Assembly: GCF_000166295.1 (NCBI RefSeq)
Contig: NC_017506.1
Span: forward strand, 1,488,001 to 1,552,000
Length of the DNA stretch: 64,000 bases
Origin: Marinobacter adhaerens HP15
GTDB taxonomy: Bacteria > Pseudomonadota > Gammaproteobacteria > Pseudomonadales > Oleiphilaceae
Direction of reading: 5' to 3'
Below the pieces are notes generated by a model. That model did not search any database. It worked only from the letters and a program-made list of their open reading frames with translations, and had not been told where the DNA came from. Within the stretch, counting starts at the first letter, position 1. Every line of letters begins with the position of its first letter. Positions 44,308-53,332 of this stretch are shown here, piece by piece. Made by a program: the position numbers and the translations under genes.

Positions 44308-45324
44308 TTACTCGCCGTCGTAATCGACGCGGTCAACCAGTTTGACTGCGGCGTTGCGGTTATCTGCAATCTCCTGCAGTGACAGGTTGTCGGGATTGAT
44401 CTCACCCCACTCGGCAACCAGTCCGGAAGGCTTGACTTCCGGGTTTGCCGGGTATTCCGTGTTTGCCTCGGCGTAGATACGCTGGGCTTTCGGTGAAGAC
44501 AGGAATTCCATCAGCTTGATGGCGTTCTCTCGGTTCGGCGCGCTCTTGGTCAGTGAAATACCACTGATATTTACGTGAGTGCCCCGGCCTTCGGCGTTCG
44601 GAAATACAAGCCGTACCTGCTCGGCAATCGGCCGCTGGTTCTCATCCTGCAGCATGTTGCCATAGTAGTAGCTGTTGCCAATGGAGACGTCGCATACGCC
44701 CTCGGCAATAGCCTTGATCTGGTCGCGGTCGCCACCCTGGGGTTTGCGGGCCAGATTGTCTTTCAAGCCTTCCAGCCACTTCTCGGTTTCGGCTTCACCA
44801 TGGTGTGCGATCATGGAGGAGAACAGGGCGATGTTGTAGGGGTGCTTGCCGCTGCGAGTGCAGATACGGTTGTTCCACTTATCGTCTGCCAGTTGCTCGT
44901 AGGTGGTGATCTCACCTTCTTCCACGCGGTCCTTGGAAACGAAGATCAGGCGCCCGCGGGTGGTCAGGGCAAACCACTTGCCCTCGGGATGGCGCAGGTT
45001 TTCCGGAATGTTCTCTTCCAGAGTCTCGTTGTCGACGTTCTGAACGAGATCACGTTCTACCAGCTCGTTGAGGCGGGAAATATCAACGGTCATTACCAAA
45101 TCTGCCGGGCTGTTGCGACCCTCGCGCTCCAGTCGCTCGGCCAGACCCTGTTTGGCAAAGACCACGTTGCTCTGGATGCCGGTTTCCTGTTCAAAAGCGT
45201 TCAGCAGGGGTTCGAGCAGATATGCCTGACGGTATGAGTAGATATTGACCTCGCCATCTGCGGAGGCGGCCATGGGCATGGCAGAGAGGGCGATTGCTGC
45301 GGTAGCAGCCAGTTTCATTCGCAT
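44308..45324 (-). CDS. fbpA: Ferric iron ABC transporter substrate-binding protein
   Basis: 338 residues from ATG at 45324 with AAGGA upstream; the frame extends to 45396. Signal peptide (KLAATAAIALSAMPMAASA). Fe-binding features: NIYSYRQAYLLEPLLNAFE near the N-terminus and GNSYYYGNML, whose paired Tyr residues fit iron coordination in FbpA/IdiA proteins. It picks up ferric iron in the periplasm for the FbpB permease. A Fur-like site lies upstream. Confidence 0.9.
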   Translation of the reverse strand: MRMKLAATAAIALSAMPMAASADGEVNIYSYRQAYLLEPLLNAFEQETGIQSNVVFAKQGLAERLEREGRNSPADLVMTVDISRLNELVERDLVQNVDNETLEENIPENLRHPEGKWFALTTRGRLIFVSKDRVEEGEITTYEQLADDKWNNRICTRSGKHPYNIALFSSMIAHHGEAETEKWLEGLKDNLARKPQGGDRDQIKAIAEGVCDVSIGNSYYYGNMLQDENQRPIAEQVRLVFPNAEGRGTHVNISGISLTKSAPNRENAIKLMEFLSSPKAQRIYAEANTEYPANPEVKPSGLVAEWGEINPDNLSLQEIADNRNAAVKLVDRVDYDGE

Positions 45325-45394
45325 ATTCCCATCCTTTCGGGTGTTTCCGGTATTAATTTGCCTTTGCCAGGATCGGCAAGTTCTTAAAAACGCC

Positions 45395-45428
45395 AACCAT
45401 TCTCATTTCCATTGACTCCAGAGTCAAT
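45395..45428. promoter_or_regulatory. Fur-like site and adjacent 18-bp perfect palindrome
   Basis: On the minus strand AATGGAAATGAGAATGG (45413-45397) resembles a Fur box (AATGAGAAT core), about 75 bp upstream of fbpA. Directly beside it is a perfect palindrome ATTGACTCCAGAGTCAAT (45411-45428, 8-bp arms with CA between), a candidate operator for the fbpA gene or for the PilZ gene on the other side. Confidence 0.5.
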
Positions 45429-45511
45429 CTCTCCGTTGGCATATTTTTCTGAAAATGGTGTTATGCTTCGGAAGACTATAAAAACTATGCAAAAAGTAGT
45501 GGAATCCTCAA

Positions 45512-45790
45512 ATGGATGGGAACGATCGAAGAGAGCACATACGCACGGCAATGAGTGCGAAAGTAAAGGTGGTTCACGAGGAGCTGGGCGAGTTCATATT
45601 CTCGACCCGCGATATCTCCGACGGCGGTGTTTTCATCGTTGTGGACACTGAGCCATTTGCGCCAAACCTCGGCGACACAGTTACCGTGCAGGTGCAGGGG
45701 CTACCTGTTCCAGCACCGGTACTTGAAATGGTGGTCGTGCGCAAAACCAATGACGGGTACGGCCTCCAGTTTGATCAAAATGGTGACTGA
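45512..45790 (+). CDS. PilZ domain c-di-GMP-binding protein
   Basis: 92 residues, a stand-alone PilZ domain. The RxxxR-type motif is DRREHIR at the start, and the D/NxSxxG-type motif is DISDGGVF. It should bind c-di-GMP and relay it to a partner protein, perhaps in motility or surface growth. Single small gene between the iron operon and a lipoprotein gene. Confidence 0.88.
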   Translation: MDGNDRREHIRTAMSAKVKVVHEELGEFIFSTRDISDGGVFIVVDTEPFAPNLGDTVTVQVQGLPVPAPVLEMVVVRKTNDGYGLQFDQNGD

Positions 45791-45863
45791 TAGACGGATT
45801 GAATGCCCCTGCCGTGGATAATGGCAGTGTTCAACCAACCGCTGTCAGGGATGCAACAGCCAG

Positions 45864-46457
45864 ATGATCTTTTCAGTCTTTTCCAGAGCTTACAAGCCAA
45901 TTATTGCAAGCCTTGTCCTGGTTTCCGTATCGGGTTGTGCCAGCTATTACTCACATTTTGCGATGTTTCCGGCTGAGAATTCATCCGGTGAGCCAAGACA
46001 CGTGCGGCTGTCCTGGCAAAGCGCGGAGTATCCTGGTTGGTGGTTTGCCGGCGATAAAGCCACGCCCGTGAAGCTAGAAACCCAGTGCAGCGACCGTGTC
46101 TGGCGCCTCCGCGATGACGAAGAGGCGAGTGCCTGCGGCGAGGGTATTCGTGCCTGTGGCGAAGCGGGCCGGGATCGGGTGGCGCAGACGGGCCAGCCGG
46201 CAAGCGGCTCAACACGCTGCATGTCTATCAATCCGGCGGATCCGGATGCCCGTATTGCAGAAATAGAAGGGAAACTGGAGTTGCTGGTGTCCTGTACCCC
46301 TGCCGTCGTGGCAGAGGGTGAGGGTGATGACGCCCTGAACCTTGACTATCTGCGAGCATCATCAGTTCCGTACACGGTTTATGTCCGGAAGGCGCCGCGG
46401 GGTTCAATGCGGTCCCGATTGCCTGAATTTGATGAATCGGTATGTGACGCAGAGTGA
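45864..46457 (+). CDS. Lipoprotein of unknown function
   Basis: 197 residues. N-terminal hydrophobic segment ending in a lipobox-like VSVSGC, then a soluble part with six or more cysteines (for example in TQCSDRVWR, ASACGEG, RACGEAG, TRCMSI) that could form disulfides. I do not recognise the family. The CRP-like site lies just after its stop, and the HD-GYP-type gene starts 177 bp on. Confidence 0.6.
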   Translation: MIFSVFSRAYKPIIASLVLVSVSGCASYYSHFAMFPAENSSGEPRHVRLSWQSAEYPGWWFAGDKATPVKLETQCSDRVWRLRDDEEASACGEGIRACGEAGRDRVAQTGQPASGSTRCMSINPADPDARIAEIEGKLELLVSCTPAVVAEGEGDDALNLDYLRASSVPYTVYVRKAPRGSMRSRLPEFDESVCDAE

Positions 46458-46475
46458 CACTTTCTGACGTTGATA

Positions 46476-46491
46476 TGTGACTCCCATCACG
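46476..46491 (+). promoter_or_regulatory. CRP/Vfr-like site upstream of the HD-GYP-type gene
   Basis: TGTGACTCCCATCACG matches TGTGA-N6-TCACA at 9 of 10 fixed positions (final A is G). It is about 143 bp upstream of the GTG start of the HD-GYP-type gene. Binding by a cAMP receptor protein of the CRP/Vfr type would connect cAMP with c-di-GMP turnover; this is inference. Confidence 0.5.
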
Positions 46492-46633
46492 TTGCTACAT
46501 TTTGTTTCCTGTTGAACATTAGCGTTACGTTTTGTCGCGTTTGGGTTACCTGGCGATACGATATTGTAATTGTGTCTTCCGGCGGTTCGGTCAGAATGGT
46601 AGCTATCGAAAAGTTTGTTGTGTGAGGTGGCCC

Positions 46634-47941
46634 GTGGGTGTCCAACAGAAAAAAGTCGCAGTTCATGATCTGGAAGTGGGCATGTTCGTGTCTGATCTGG
46701 ACAGGCCATGGCATCAGACTCCCTTTCCGATTCAGGGTTTCCATATCCGGTCCCAGGATGACATTCGTGCACTGGTATCCCACTGCAAATGGGTTCTGGT
46801 CGATGTGGCGGAAGCGAGGGAATCCAAAGAGGTAAAAGGCGGAAGCAAGCCGGCTTTCGGAACATTGCAAGGCAAGCGCAGGGGTGGGCGGGAGCAACTC
46901 CAGTTGCCGCCCCTGAGTATTCGCGAGCCAGTGACGTATGAAACCGTTACCAGTCTCAAGAAGGAAATGAAAACCTCAAAGCGCCTGCTTGACGATATGG
47001 AAGGCGCGCTGGATCAGCTTTTCGAGACTCTTCGTGCCGATGGCGTGCCAGATCTCCGGCCGATCGCTGCGATCACCAGCAAAATGGTGAGTAGCGTTGT
47101 TCGCCAGCCAGACGCTCTGTTGTGGCTCAGTCGCACCCGTGCTCACGACAGCTACCTGTACCGGCATGCACTGAATACCTCTGTCTGGGCCCTGGTGTGT
47201 GGGCGCCATCTCGGGTTGAACGAGGGGCTGCTGAACCATTTGGGCCTGGGTTGCCTGCTGTCCCAGGTGGGCAAGACCACGCTGCCTGCCGAGTTGCTGG
47301 CGCGGGAAGGCCAGTTGAGCTCAGAGGAGTATCTGACCTACCGGAGTTACGTTGGCCGTGGAGTCAGGATGCTTGAAAACAGCGGGCTCTCCCGTGCCGT
47401 GCTGAGTGTGGTTCAGGGGCATCGGGAACGTCACAACGGTTCCGGCTTTCCGGAGGGTGTCCGCGGCGATCGGATTCCATTGCTGGCCAAGGTTGCCGGT
47501 ATCGCGGAATTTTTCGAATCGTTGATAGCGCCCCGGTCTCATGCCGAGCCGATGACACCGGCAAAAGCGGTCACGCTGCTCTATGAGATGCGCAATATCG
47601 AGTTCCAGGAGGACCTGGTCGAGAATTTCATCCAGGCGATCGGTATCTATCCCACCGGGAGTCTGGTCGAGCTGACCGATGGTCAGCGCGGTATTGTGGT
47701 TTCCCATTCCCCTGAGCGCCGTTTGTGGCCGCGGGTAATGGTAATGACCGATGCTGCCTCAAGGCCGTTGAAAACAGCCAAAATTATTGATCTGGCCAGA
47801 TACAACGAAGGCAAGGAAGCGCCAGAAACCGTGCGGGTTCGCGATTGTCTGCCGCACGGTACGGAAGGCCTCGATCCTTCCTATTACGACGTGACCGGCG
47901 TGGAATCACGCTGGAGCCTCTCGCGCCTGATCAGCGGATAA
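46634..47941 (+). CDS. HD-GYP-type protein with a degenerate HD site
   Basis: About 435 residues from GTG at 46634 (GAGG upstream); the frame begins at 46532 with no ribosome site. N-terminal DUF3391-type region (VAVHDLEVGMFVSDLDRPW), then the HD-GYP domain: RHALNTSVWAL, LLSQVGKT, GHRERHNGSGFPEG. The canonical HDxGK has become SQVGK, so the metal-binding His-Asp pair is missing, and GYP reads GFP. The fold is probably kept but c-di-GMP hydrolysis may be lost; it may act as a binding or interaction module. Confidence 0.82.
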   Translation: MGVQQKKVAVHDLEVGMFVSDLDRPWHQTPFPIQGFHIRSQDDIRALVSHCKWVLVDVAEARESKEVKGGSKPAFGTLQGKRRGGREQLQLPPLSIREPVTYETVTSLKKEMKTSKRLLDDMEGALDQLFETLRADGVPDLRPIAAITSKMVSSVVRQPDALLWLSRTRAHDSYLYRHALNTSVWALVCGRHLGLNEGLLNHLGLGCLLSQVGKTTLPAELLAREGQLSSEEYLTYRSYVGRGVRMLENSGLSRAVLSVVQGHRERHNGSGFPEGVRGDRIPLLAKVAGIAEFFESLIAPRSHAEPMTPAKAVTLLYEMRNIEFQEDLVENFIQAIGIYPTGSLVELTDGQRGIVVSHSPERRLWPRVMVMTDAASRPLKTAKIIDLARYNEGKEAPETVRVRDCLPHGTEGLDPSYYDVTGVESRWSLSRLISG

Positions 47942-49046
47942 GCACTCGCAGCTGTTTGCGAACCCACCGATAGGTATCCTCCGGACGGAAGCTGAGCAGC
48001 AGCTCGGACTCACCGCCGGAGGGGCCGGCGACAAAATACTCCACCTCTCCGCTCTGCCAGTCGGCTGAATTTATCTGGATATCCTGCGGGCGTGTGCTGA
48101 TGGCCTCCAGCTCCGCCAGGGAAAGTCCGCCCCCGATTTTTCGAACCGCAACCTGCTTCAGGGCTGTATCAGTAGCCGGATGACTGGCAACGTCCTCATC
48201 CAGGAAATATCGGTTTGCGACGGTTGTACTGATCGCCTTGAGTTCCCGAGTGAGATAGGTCTGGGCATCCTCCGAATCAATGTCTTCCATGGTTCGCACG
48301 GCATTCTCGATTCGGTCCTTTTTGGCCTGCAGGTCTTCACTGTATTCAATGTCAGGATCGCGATCCTCATCATTCTCCGGTCGTGGCGGTGCGTTGTCGA
48401 TTTCCTCCTGGGTGGGCGGCTCCTCACAGAGTTCATCGTCCTCGGGGTAAAAACAGATCGCGGCAAGCAGCTGATTGGCGGGAGACATCGGGTTGTTGGC
48501 CGTGAATTCGGATTCGCTGACACTGAAATCAATCGGCGCTGTCAGGCCCGGAAGGGCCGCGTTCAACTGCCTAATAACCCGGTCGCGGATATCGATACCG
48601 TCGCCCTCAGCAACATTCTGGCTCCAGTTCAGGAGCATCAGGAACCGGGACAGGTTCATCAGCGTTGTATTCTCCAGAACGTTTTGCTCAGTCAGCGTGT
48701 GGGTGCTCAATCCCTCATCATCCACCATTGGCGTTTGCAGCCCTGTGCGGGTGGTCTCGAAAAATTCGAGCAGGGTTACGTATTGCCTGGCCGGTACATC
48801 GCTAACCAGCGGCAGGTCTCCAACCCTGAACGTGAGGGTTTCGCCGGGGTAGTAGCGGAATTCTCCCGCTGTGTTCGTGGTGCCGGACTGACTGGCAGTC
48901 TGATAGGAAAGACCGTTAAAACCATTGAAATTGACTCGGCCGGTGCTCCTGTCGTCGCCGGAGCCTCCGCCGTCATCCAGACAGCCGGAGAGAGCAAGTG
49001 TGCCCAGCAGGGTGAACGTAAGTCGGGTGCGGTGAACGGATCTCAT
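47931..49046 (-). CDS. Lipoprotein of unknown function
   Basis: 371 residues with a signal peptide and lipobox (LLGTLALSGC) followed by a Gly/Asp-rich linker (DDGGGSGDD). The mature part is acidic, with no motif I recognise. Convergent with the HD-GYP-type gene: the stop codons overlap by about 11 bp. It is probably outer-membrane bound. Confidence 0.65.
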   Translation of the reverse strand: MRSVHRTRLTFTLLGTLALSGCLDDGGGSGDDRSTGRVNFNGFNGLSYQTASQSGTTNTAGEFRYYPGETLTFRVGDLPLVSDVPARQYVTLLEFFETTRTGLQTPMVDDEGLSTHTLTEQNVLENTTLMNLSRFLMLLNWSQNVAEGDGIDIRDRVIRQLNAALPGLTAPIDFSVSESEFTANNPMSPANQLLAAICFYPEDDELCEEPPTQEEIDNAPPRPENDEDRDPDIEYSEDLQAKKDRIENAVRTMEDIDSEDAQTYLTRELKAISTTVANRYFLDEDVASHPATDTALKQVAVRKIGGGLSLAELEAISTRPQDIQINSADWQSGEVEYFVAGPSGGESELLLSFRPEDTYRWVRKQLRVLIR

Positions 49047-49307
49047 GGTTGAACGTACATTCCCTTCGTTTCAGCGCGCCTGCACCCGGGGTGCAGCAGC
49101 CTCTTTTGTAAATTGTTGTAACCGCATTATAGGGGCGTGATTTGCCTCATATCGGGATTCCTGTCGCAGTTTCCGTTATTGGTCCGGGCATGCCTCCGGC
49201 CGATAAGGGCCTTGAAATCAGCGACTTTGTCACAATAAATAGCAATCTAAATTCTGGCTGGCGGCGAGGGCCGTTCTTTGCCGTTTTTCACCGAATCGGG
49301 ATGAGTT

Positions 49308-50258
49308 ATGACCAATGCACTGGAAATTGAGGGCCTCACCAAAACCTATGGTGACGGCTTCAAGGCTCTCAAGGGGATTGATCTGCACGTCGCCGAGGGG
49401 GACTTCTTTGCCTTGCTGGGGCCCAATGGGGCAGGCAAATCGACCACCCTGGGTATTGTTTGCTCCCTGGTTAACAAAACAGCGGGAAAGGTGCGGGTGT
49501 TCGGATATGACACCGACACCCATCTCTCGGATGCCAAGTTGAACCTTGGTGTTGTGCCGCAGGAGTTCAACTTCAACCAGTTCGAAAAGGTCTTCGACAT
49601 TGTCACCACCCAGGCCGGCTACTACGGAATTCCTCTTAAACAGGCCTCGGCGTCGGCTGAAAAGTATCTGAAAAAGCTCGGACTCTGGGAGAAGCGGGAC
49701 ACCCCGGCACGTATGCTCTCCGGCGGTATGAAACGTCGTCTGATGATTGCCCGGGCCCTGGTTCATGAGCCCAAACTGTTGATTCTGGACGAGCCGACTG
49801 CCGGCGTAGATATTGAACTTCGTCGGTCCATGTGGACCTTTCTGGAAGAAATGAATCGTCAGGGCACCACCATTATCCTGACGACCCATTATCTGGAGGA
49901 AGCGGAAGCCCTTTGCCGCAATATTGCCATTATCGATCATGGCAAGATTCTTAAAAACACCAGCAAAAAGGCCCTGCTGCAGCAACTGAGCCTGGAAACC
50001 TTTGTTCTGGACACCGAGAAGACCCTTGATGCCGCGCCTGAACTGAATGGTTTCCCGACTCGATTGGACGGAGAAGGTGCACTCGAGGTGGAAGTGCAGA
50101 AAGGGCAGGGGCTCAACCAGGTGTTCGTGGAGCTTGAACGGTTGGGCATAAAAGTGGTCAGCATGAGGACCAAGGCCAACCGGCTGGAGGAACTGTTTAT
50201 TCGCATGGTCGAAGAGAACGCTGCGGAGTCAACTCAAACCGTGGAGGGTGCAGCATGA
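49308..50258 (+). CDS. yadG: ABC exporter ATP-binding protein, YadG type
   Basis: 316 residues. Walker A GPNGAGKSTTLG, Q-loop VPQEFNFNQFEKVFD, signature MLSGGMKRRLMIARAL, Walker B LLILDEPTAGVDIELR, and TTHYLEEAEALC, as in the YadG/drug-exporter branch of ABC-2 systems. Overlaps the permease start by 4 bp (ATGA). The transported compound is unknown. Confidence 0.92.
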   Translation: MTNALEIEGLTKTYGDGFKALKGIDLHVAEGDFFALLGPNGAGKSTTLGIVCSLVNKTAGKVRVFGYDTDTHLSDAKLNLGVVPQEFNFNQFEKVFDIVTTQAGYYGIPLKQASASAEKYLKKLGLWEKRDTPARMLSGGMKRRLMIARALVHEPKLLILDEPTAGVDIELRRSMWTFLEEMNRQGTTIILTTHYLEEAEALCRNIAIIDHGKILKNTSKKALLQQLSLETFVLDTEKTLDAAPELNGFPTRLDGEGALEVEVQKGQGLNQVFVELERLGIKVVSMRTKANRLEELFIRMVEENAAESTQTVEGAA

Positions 50259-51028
50259 CGCCACAAGCGCTCTTCACCGCCTTCAGTACCATCGTTGTCC
50301 GGGAGATACGCCGGTTTACCCGCATCTGGGCGCAAACCCTGTTGCCGCCCGCGGTCACCATGACCCTGTATTTCATTATTTTCGGCAACCTCATCGGTTC
50401 CCGTATCGGGGAGATGGGCGGCTTCGACTACATGTCTTTCATTGTGCCTGGGCTGATCATGATGTCGGTGATCACCAGTTCCTATGCCAATGTGGTGTCC
50501 TCATTTTTCTCCATGAAGTTCCAGCGCAGTATCGAGGAGCTTCTGGTGTCGCCGGTGCCGAACTGGGTAATCCTGGCCGGCTATGTAACCGGTGGCATGG
50601 CGCGAGGCCTCGGCATCGGGCTGATTGTCACGCTGTTGTCACTGGCGTTTACCCGCCTGTCCATCCACAACTTGCCAATGATGGTTCTGACGGTATTTCT
50701 GACTTCGGCACTGTTTGCCCTGGGTGGCTTTATCAACGCCATGTTGGCGACCAAGTTTGATGACATCTCCATTGTGCCCACGTTCGTGTTGACGCCGTTG
50801 ACGTATCTGGGCGGCGTGTTCTACAGCATCGATTTACTGCCGGGGTTCTGGCAGGGCGTATCCATGGCCAACCCTATCCTCTACATGGTCAACGGCTTCC
50901 GGTACGGCATTCTGGGCGTGTCAGACGTTAATCCGTTTGTCTCTCTTGGTATGATTCTGGTTTTCATCTCCGTACTGGCATTCATTGCTCTCAGAATGCT
51001 GGAGCGTGGTAAAGGCATTCGCCACTGA
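50255..51028 (+). CDS. yadH: ABC-2 type permease, YadH type
   Basis: 257 residues with six hydrophobic segments of the ABC-2 family. VREIRRFTRIWAQTLLPPAVTMTLYFIIFG, PGLIMMSVITSSYANV and LVSPVPNWVILAGYVTGG are typical. It works with the YadG-type ATPase, whose stop overlaps its start. queF follows 14 bp downstream. Confidence 0.92.
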   Translation: MTPQALFTAFSTIVVREIRRFTRIWAQTLLPPAVTMTLYFIIFGNLIGSRIGEMGGFDYMSFIVPGLIMMSVITSSYANVVSSFFSMKFQRSIEELLVSPVPNWVILAGYVTGGMARGLGIGLIVTLLSLAFTRLSIHNLPMMVLTVFLTSALFALGGFINAMLATKFDDISIVPTFVLTPLTYLGGVFYSIDLLPGFWQGVSMANPILYMVNGFRYGILGVSDVNPFVSLGMILVFISVLAFIALRMLERGKGIRH

Positions 51029-51042
51029 TTTCAGGAACCACT

Positions 51043-51861
51043 ATGGCACTTAACGACGCCCCGCTTGGCAAGACAAGCGACTACCCGGACAGCTACGATC
51101 CTGGGCTGCTTTTCCCGGTGGCGAGAGAGGAAAATCGCCGCCGCCTTGGTCTGGAGGATGGCCGTTGGCCCTGGTTTGGCGAGGATCTGTGGCAGGCCTG
51201 GGAAATCTCCTGGCTGCGTCCAAGCGGCGTGCCGGAAGTGGCCTGGGCGGAGATTGTTTTTCCGGCGGCCTCGCCCGCAATCATTGAGTCCAAATCGCTC
51301 AAGCTGTACCTGAATTCGTTGAACCAGGCGGTCTACTCTTCTCGGGAGCAGGTCGCGGAGGTGATTACCCAGGATCTTTCCAGCGCCTGCGGCGGTGCTG
51401 TTCAGGTGAATCTGTTGAGCGTCGACGAATCCGGTGAAGCGATTGGCCGGCCGGAGGGCTTCGAGCTCATTGATGACGAGCCGGTCAGCGAAGTGGTTTT
51501 TGAATACGCGCCTGAGGCGCTTTCAGCGAGTGGGGAGGTGGTGACAGAACGGCTCTGCTCCCATCTGCTGAAGAGCAACTGCCCGGTAACCGGCCAGCCT
51601 GACTGGGCGACACTCCTCATAAGCTACACCGGACCGAAAATCGATCGGGGCGGTTTGTTGCGTTACGTGGTGAGCTTCCGGCAGAAACAGGATTTCCACG
51701 AGCATTGCGTGGAAACGGTGTTTACCGATCTGATGGGGCGATGCAACCCGGAGTCGCTTACCGTGGTTGCCCGGTATACACGGCGGGGCGGGCTGGATAT
51801 CAATCCGTGGCGAAGCACGGAAACCGGCGGGGATGCCGGCCCAAGGTTGATACGTCAGTAG
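51043..51861 (+). CDS. queF: NADPH-dependent 7-cyano-7-deazaguanine reductase QueF
   Basis: 272 residues, the long bimodular type of QueF. ESKSLKLYLNS is the family signature; CPVTGQPDWATLLISYTGP contains the catalytic Cys; QDFHEHCVETVF follows. It reduces preQ0 to preQ1 with NADPH in queuosine synthesis for tRNA. It begins 14 bp after the permease stop, so it is probably read with the exporter genes. Confidence 0.95.
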   Translation: MALNDAPLGKTSDYPDSYDPGLLFPVAREENRRRLGLEDGRWPWFGEDLWQAWEISWLRPSGVPEVAWAEIVFPAASPAIIESKSLKLYLNSLNQAVYSSREQVAEVITQDLSSACGGAVQVNLLSVDESGEAIGRPEGFELIDDEPVSEVVFEYAPEALSASGEVVTERLCSHLLKSNCPVTGQPDWATLLISYTGPKIDRGGLLRYVVSFRQKQDFHEHCVETVFTDLMGRCNPESLTVVARYTRRGGLDINPWRSTETGGDAGPRLIRQ

Positions 51862-51891
51862 CAGGATTCTGTTTGAGCGCAGGGAAGCGCC

Positions 51892-53331
51892 TCAGGAAAC
51901 ATCCTCTTCCCGCCGCAGGCGATCTGCAGCATCTTCCAGAGCGGTCAGGATGGCCTGCCGCTCTTTCTCGGTGATCTTGTCCGAATCGAGATACATGGCG
52001 AAGCCGCTATGTTCGTGTTCCAGGAAGCTTCGGTTGGGGCCCATATCGCGCCGGAAGTCGACCACTTCGTAAATCGGCACCGGCTTGCCAAAGCCCTTCA
52101 CGGTAATCTCGCCCTTGTCTCTGCACATGATCTTGTCCTTGATCAGCGCGAAGGTTTCGTAGGAAACGAGGATTTCGCCCGGCTCCGCCAGGGACTCAAG
52201 CCGGCTGGCCAGGTTTACTTCCTTGCCGATAATCGTGTAATCCATCCGGTTCTCGGCGCCAAAGTTACCAACCGTGGTATAACCGGTGCTAATTCCCATG
52301 CGGATTTCCAGCGGGGTCTTTATGCCCTGGCTGCGCCATTTCTGTCGCATGATTTTCATATGCTTGCGCATCTCGATGGCCATGGAGACACAGGCAAATG
52401 CGTCCTCCCTCTGGCCACGGCTGGTTGGGTCGCCAAAGAACACCATGATGGAATCACCAACGAACTTGTCGATGGTGCCGCCATACTTGAGAGCAACTTC
52501 CGACATTTCATTGAAATAGTGATTCAGCAGTTCGGTCAGTGCTTCGGGTTCCATTTCCTCAGACAACTCGGTGAAGCCTTTGATGTCAGAGAAAAACACC
52601 GCCAGTTTCTTGCGCTGGGTTTCCAGTCTCACGTCCCGCTCACCGGTGAAGATCGACTGCCAGACTTGAGGCGAGAGATATTTGGACAGTTTGTGTGAAA
52701 GCGCGATGGACTGCTCCCGCTGGTTCTGGATCTGGGTCTTTGCCAGCATCAACGCCCGTGCCTGCTGGTGGGAATAGTAAGCCGTAACGCATATATAAAG
52801 CCCGGTGGATAAAATCGACACGATGCTGGTCAGCAGGGGCGAGTGTGGTCCGTCTGCCGGGCCGACGATCGCAACCGCCCCCGCAATGGAGGCCGCCATG
52901 AAGCCGGTGCCCAGGACCCACTGACGGATACCACCAACAATCAGGCAACTGAACATCAGCATCAGTGCAACGGCGAGGGAGGGGATGACGATCAGCCCGA
53001 TGCAACCAATGAAAGCGCCACCAACCACGCAATCAAATATCAGCATTTTCTGACGGATGCGTGGCGAATTCCTGAGGAAAGTGCGGCGAGTCAGGGCATG
53101 GGCGATGTGGGGCCAGGTGAGGGCCCCGGCAACCAGCCAGAGAAGCCATTGCGGAAAGGCGCCCTGGAGAACGCCGGTTACGATAATGGCGGCGGTTGAG
53201 GTGTATGCCAGTACCCGGCCATTGTAATCGGGCATCGGGGGAATGGCGATCGGGTTGCCCGCCGCCTCGGACGAGAGGGCTCTGCCAGCTGAGCTACTGG
53301 CATTACGCAGGTCTGCCGGGGCACTCATCAT
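51892..53331 (-). CDS. cyaB: MASE2-type class III adenylate cyclase (CyaB-like)
   Basis: 479 residues from ATG at 53331; the frame reaches 53463 but that would overlap the neighbour. Membrane part of about six segments with a MASE2 pattern (DYNGRVLAYTSTA, PQWLLWLVAGAL), then a cyclase catalytic domain: VFFSDIKGFTELSEEM, GGTIDKFVGDSIMVFFGDP and NRMDYTIIGKEVNLASRLES. The Thr before IIG matches class IIIb. Makes cAMP; Pseudomonas CyaB works with Vfr. It starts at the stop of the DUF962 gene. Confidence 0.88.
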   Translation of the reverse strand: MMSAPADLRNASSSAGRALSSEAAGNPIAIPPMPDYNGRVLAYTSTAAIIVTGVLQGAFPQWLLWLVAGALTWPHIAHALTRRTFLRNSPRIRQKMLIFDCVVGGAFIGCIGLIVIPSLAVALMLMFSCLIVGGIRQWVLGTGFMAASIAGAVAIVGPADGPHSPLLTSIVSILSTGLYICVTAYYSHQQARALMLAKTQIQNQREQSIALSHKLSKYLSPQVWQSIFTGERDVRLETQRKKLAVFFSDIKGFTELSEEMEPEALTELLNHYFNEMSEVALKYGGTIDKFVGDSIMVFFGDPTSRGQREDAFACVSMAIEMRKHMKIMRQKWRSQGIKTPLEIRMGISTGYTTVGNFGAENRMDYTIIGKEVNLASRLESLAEPGEILVSYETFALIKDKIMCRDKGEITVKGFGKPVPIYEVVDFRRDMGPNRSFLEHEHSGFAMYLDSDKITEKERQAILTALEDAADRLRREEDVS

Positions 53332-53332
53332 T

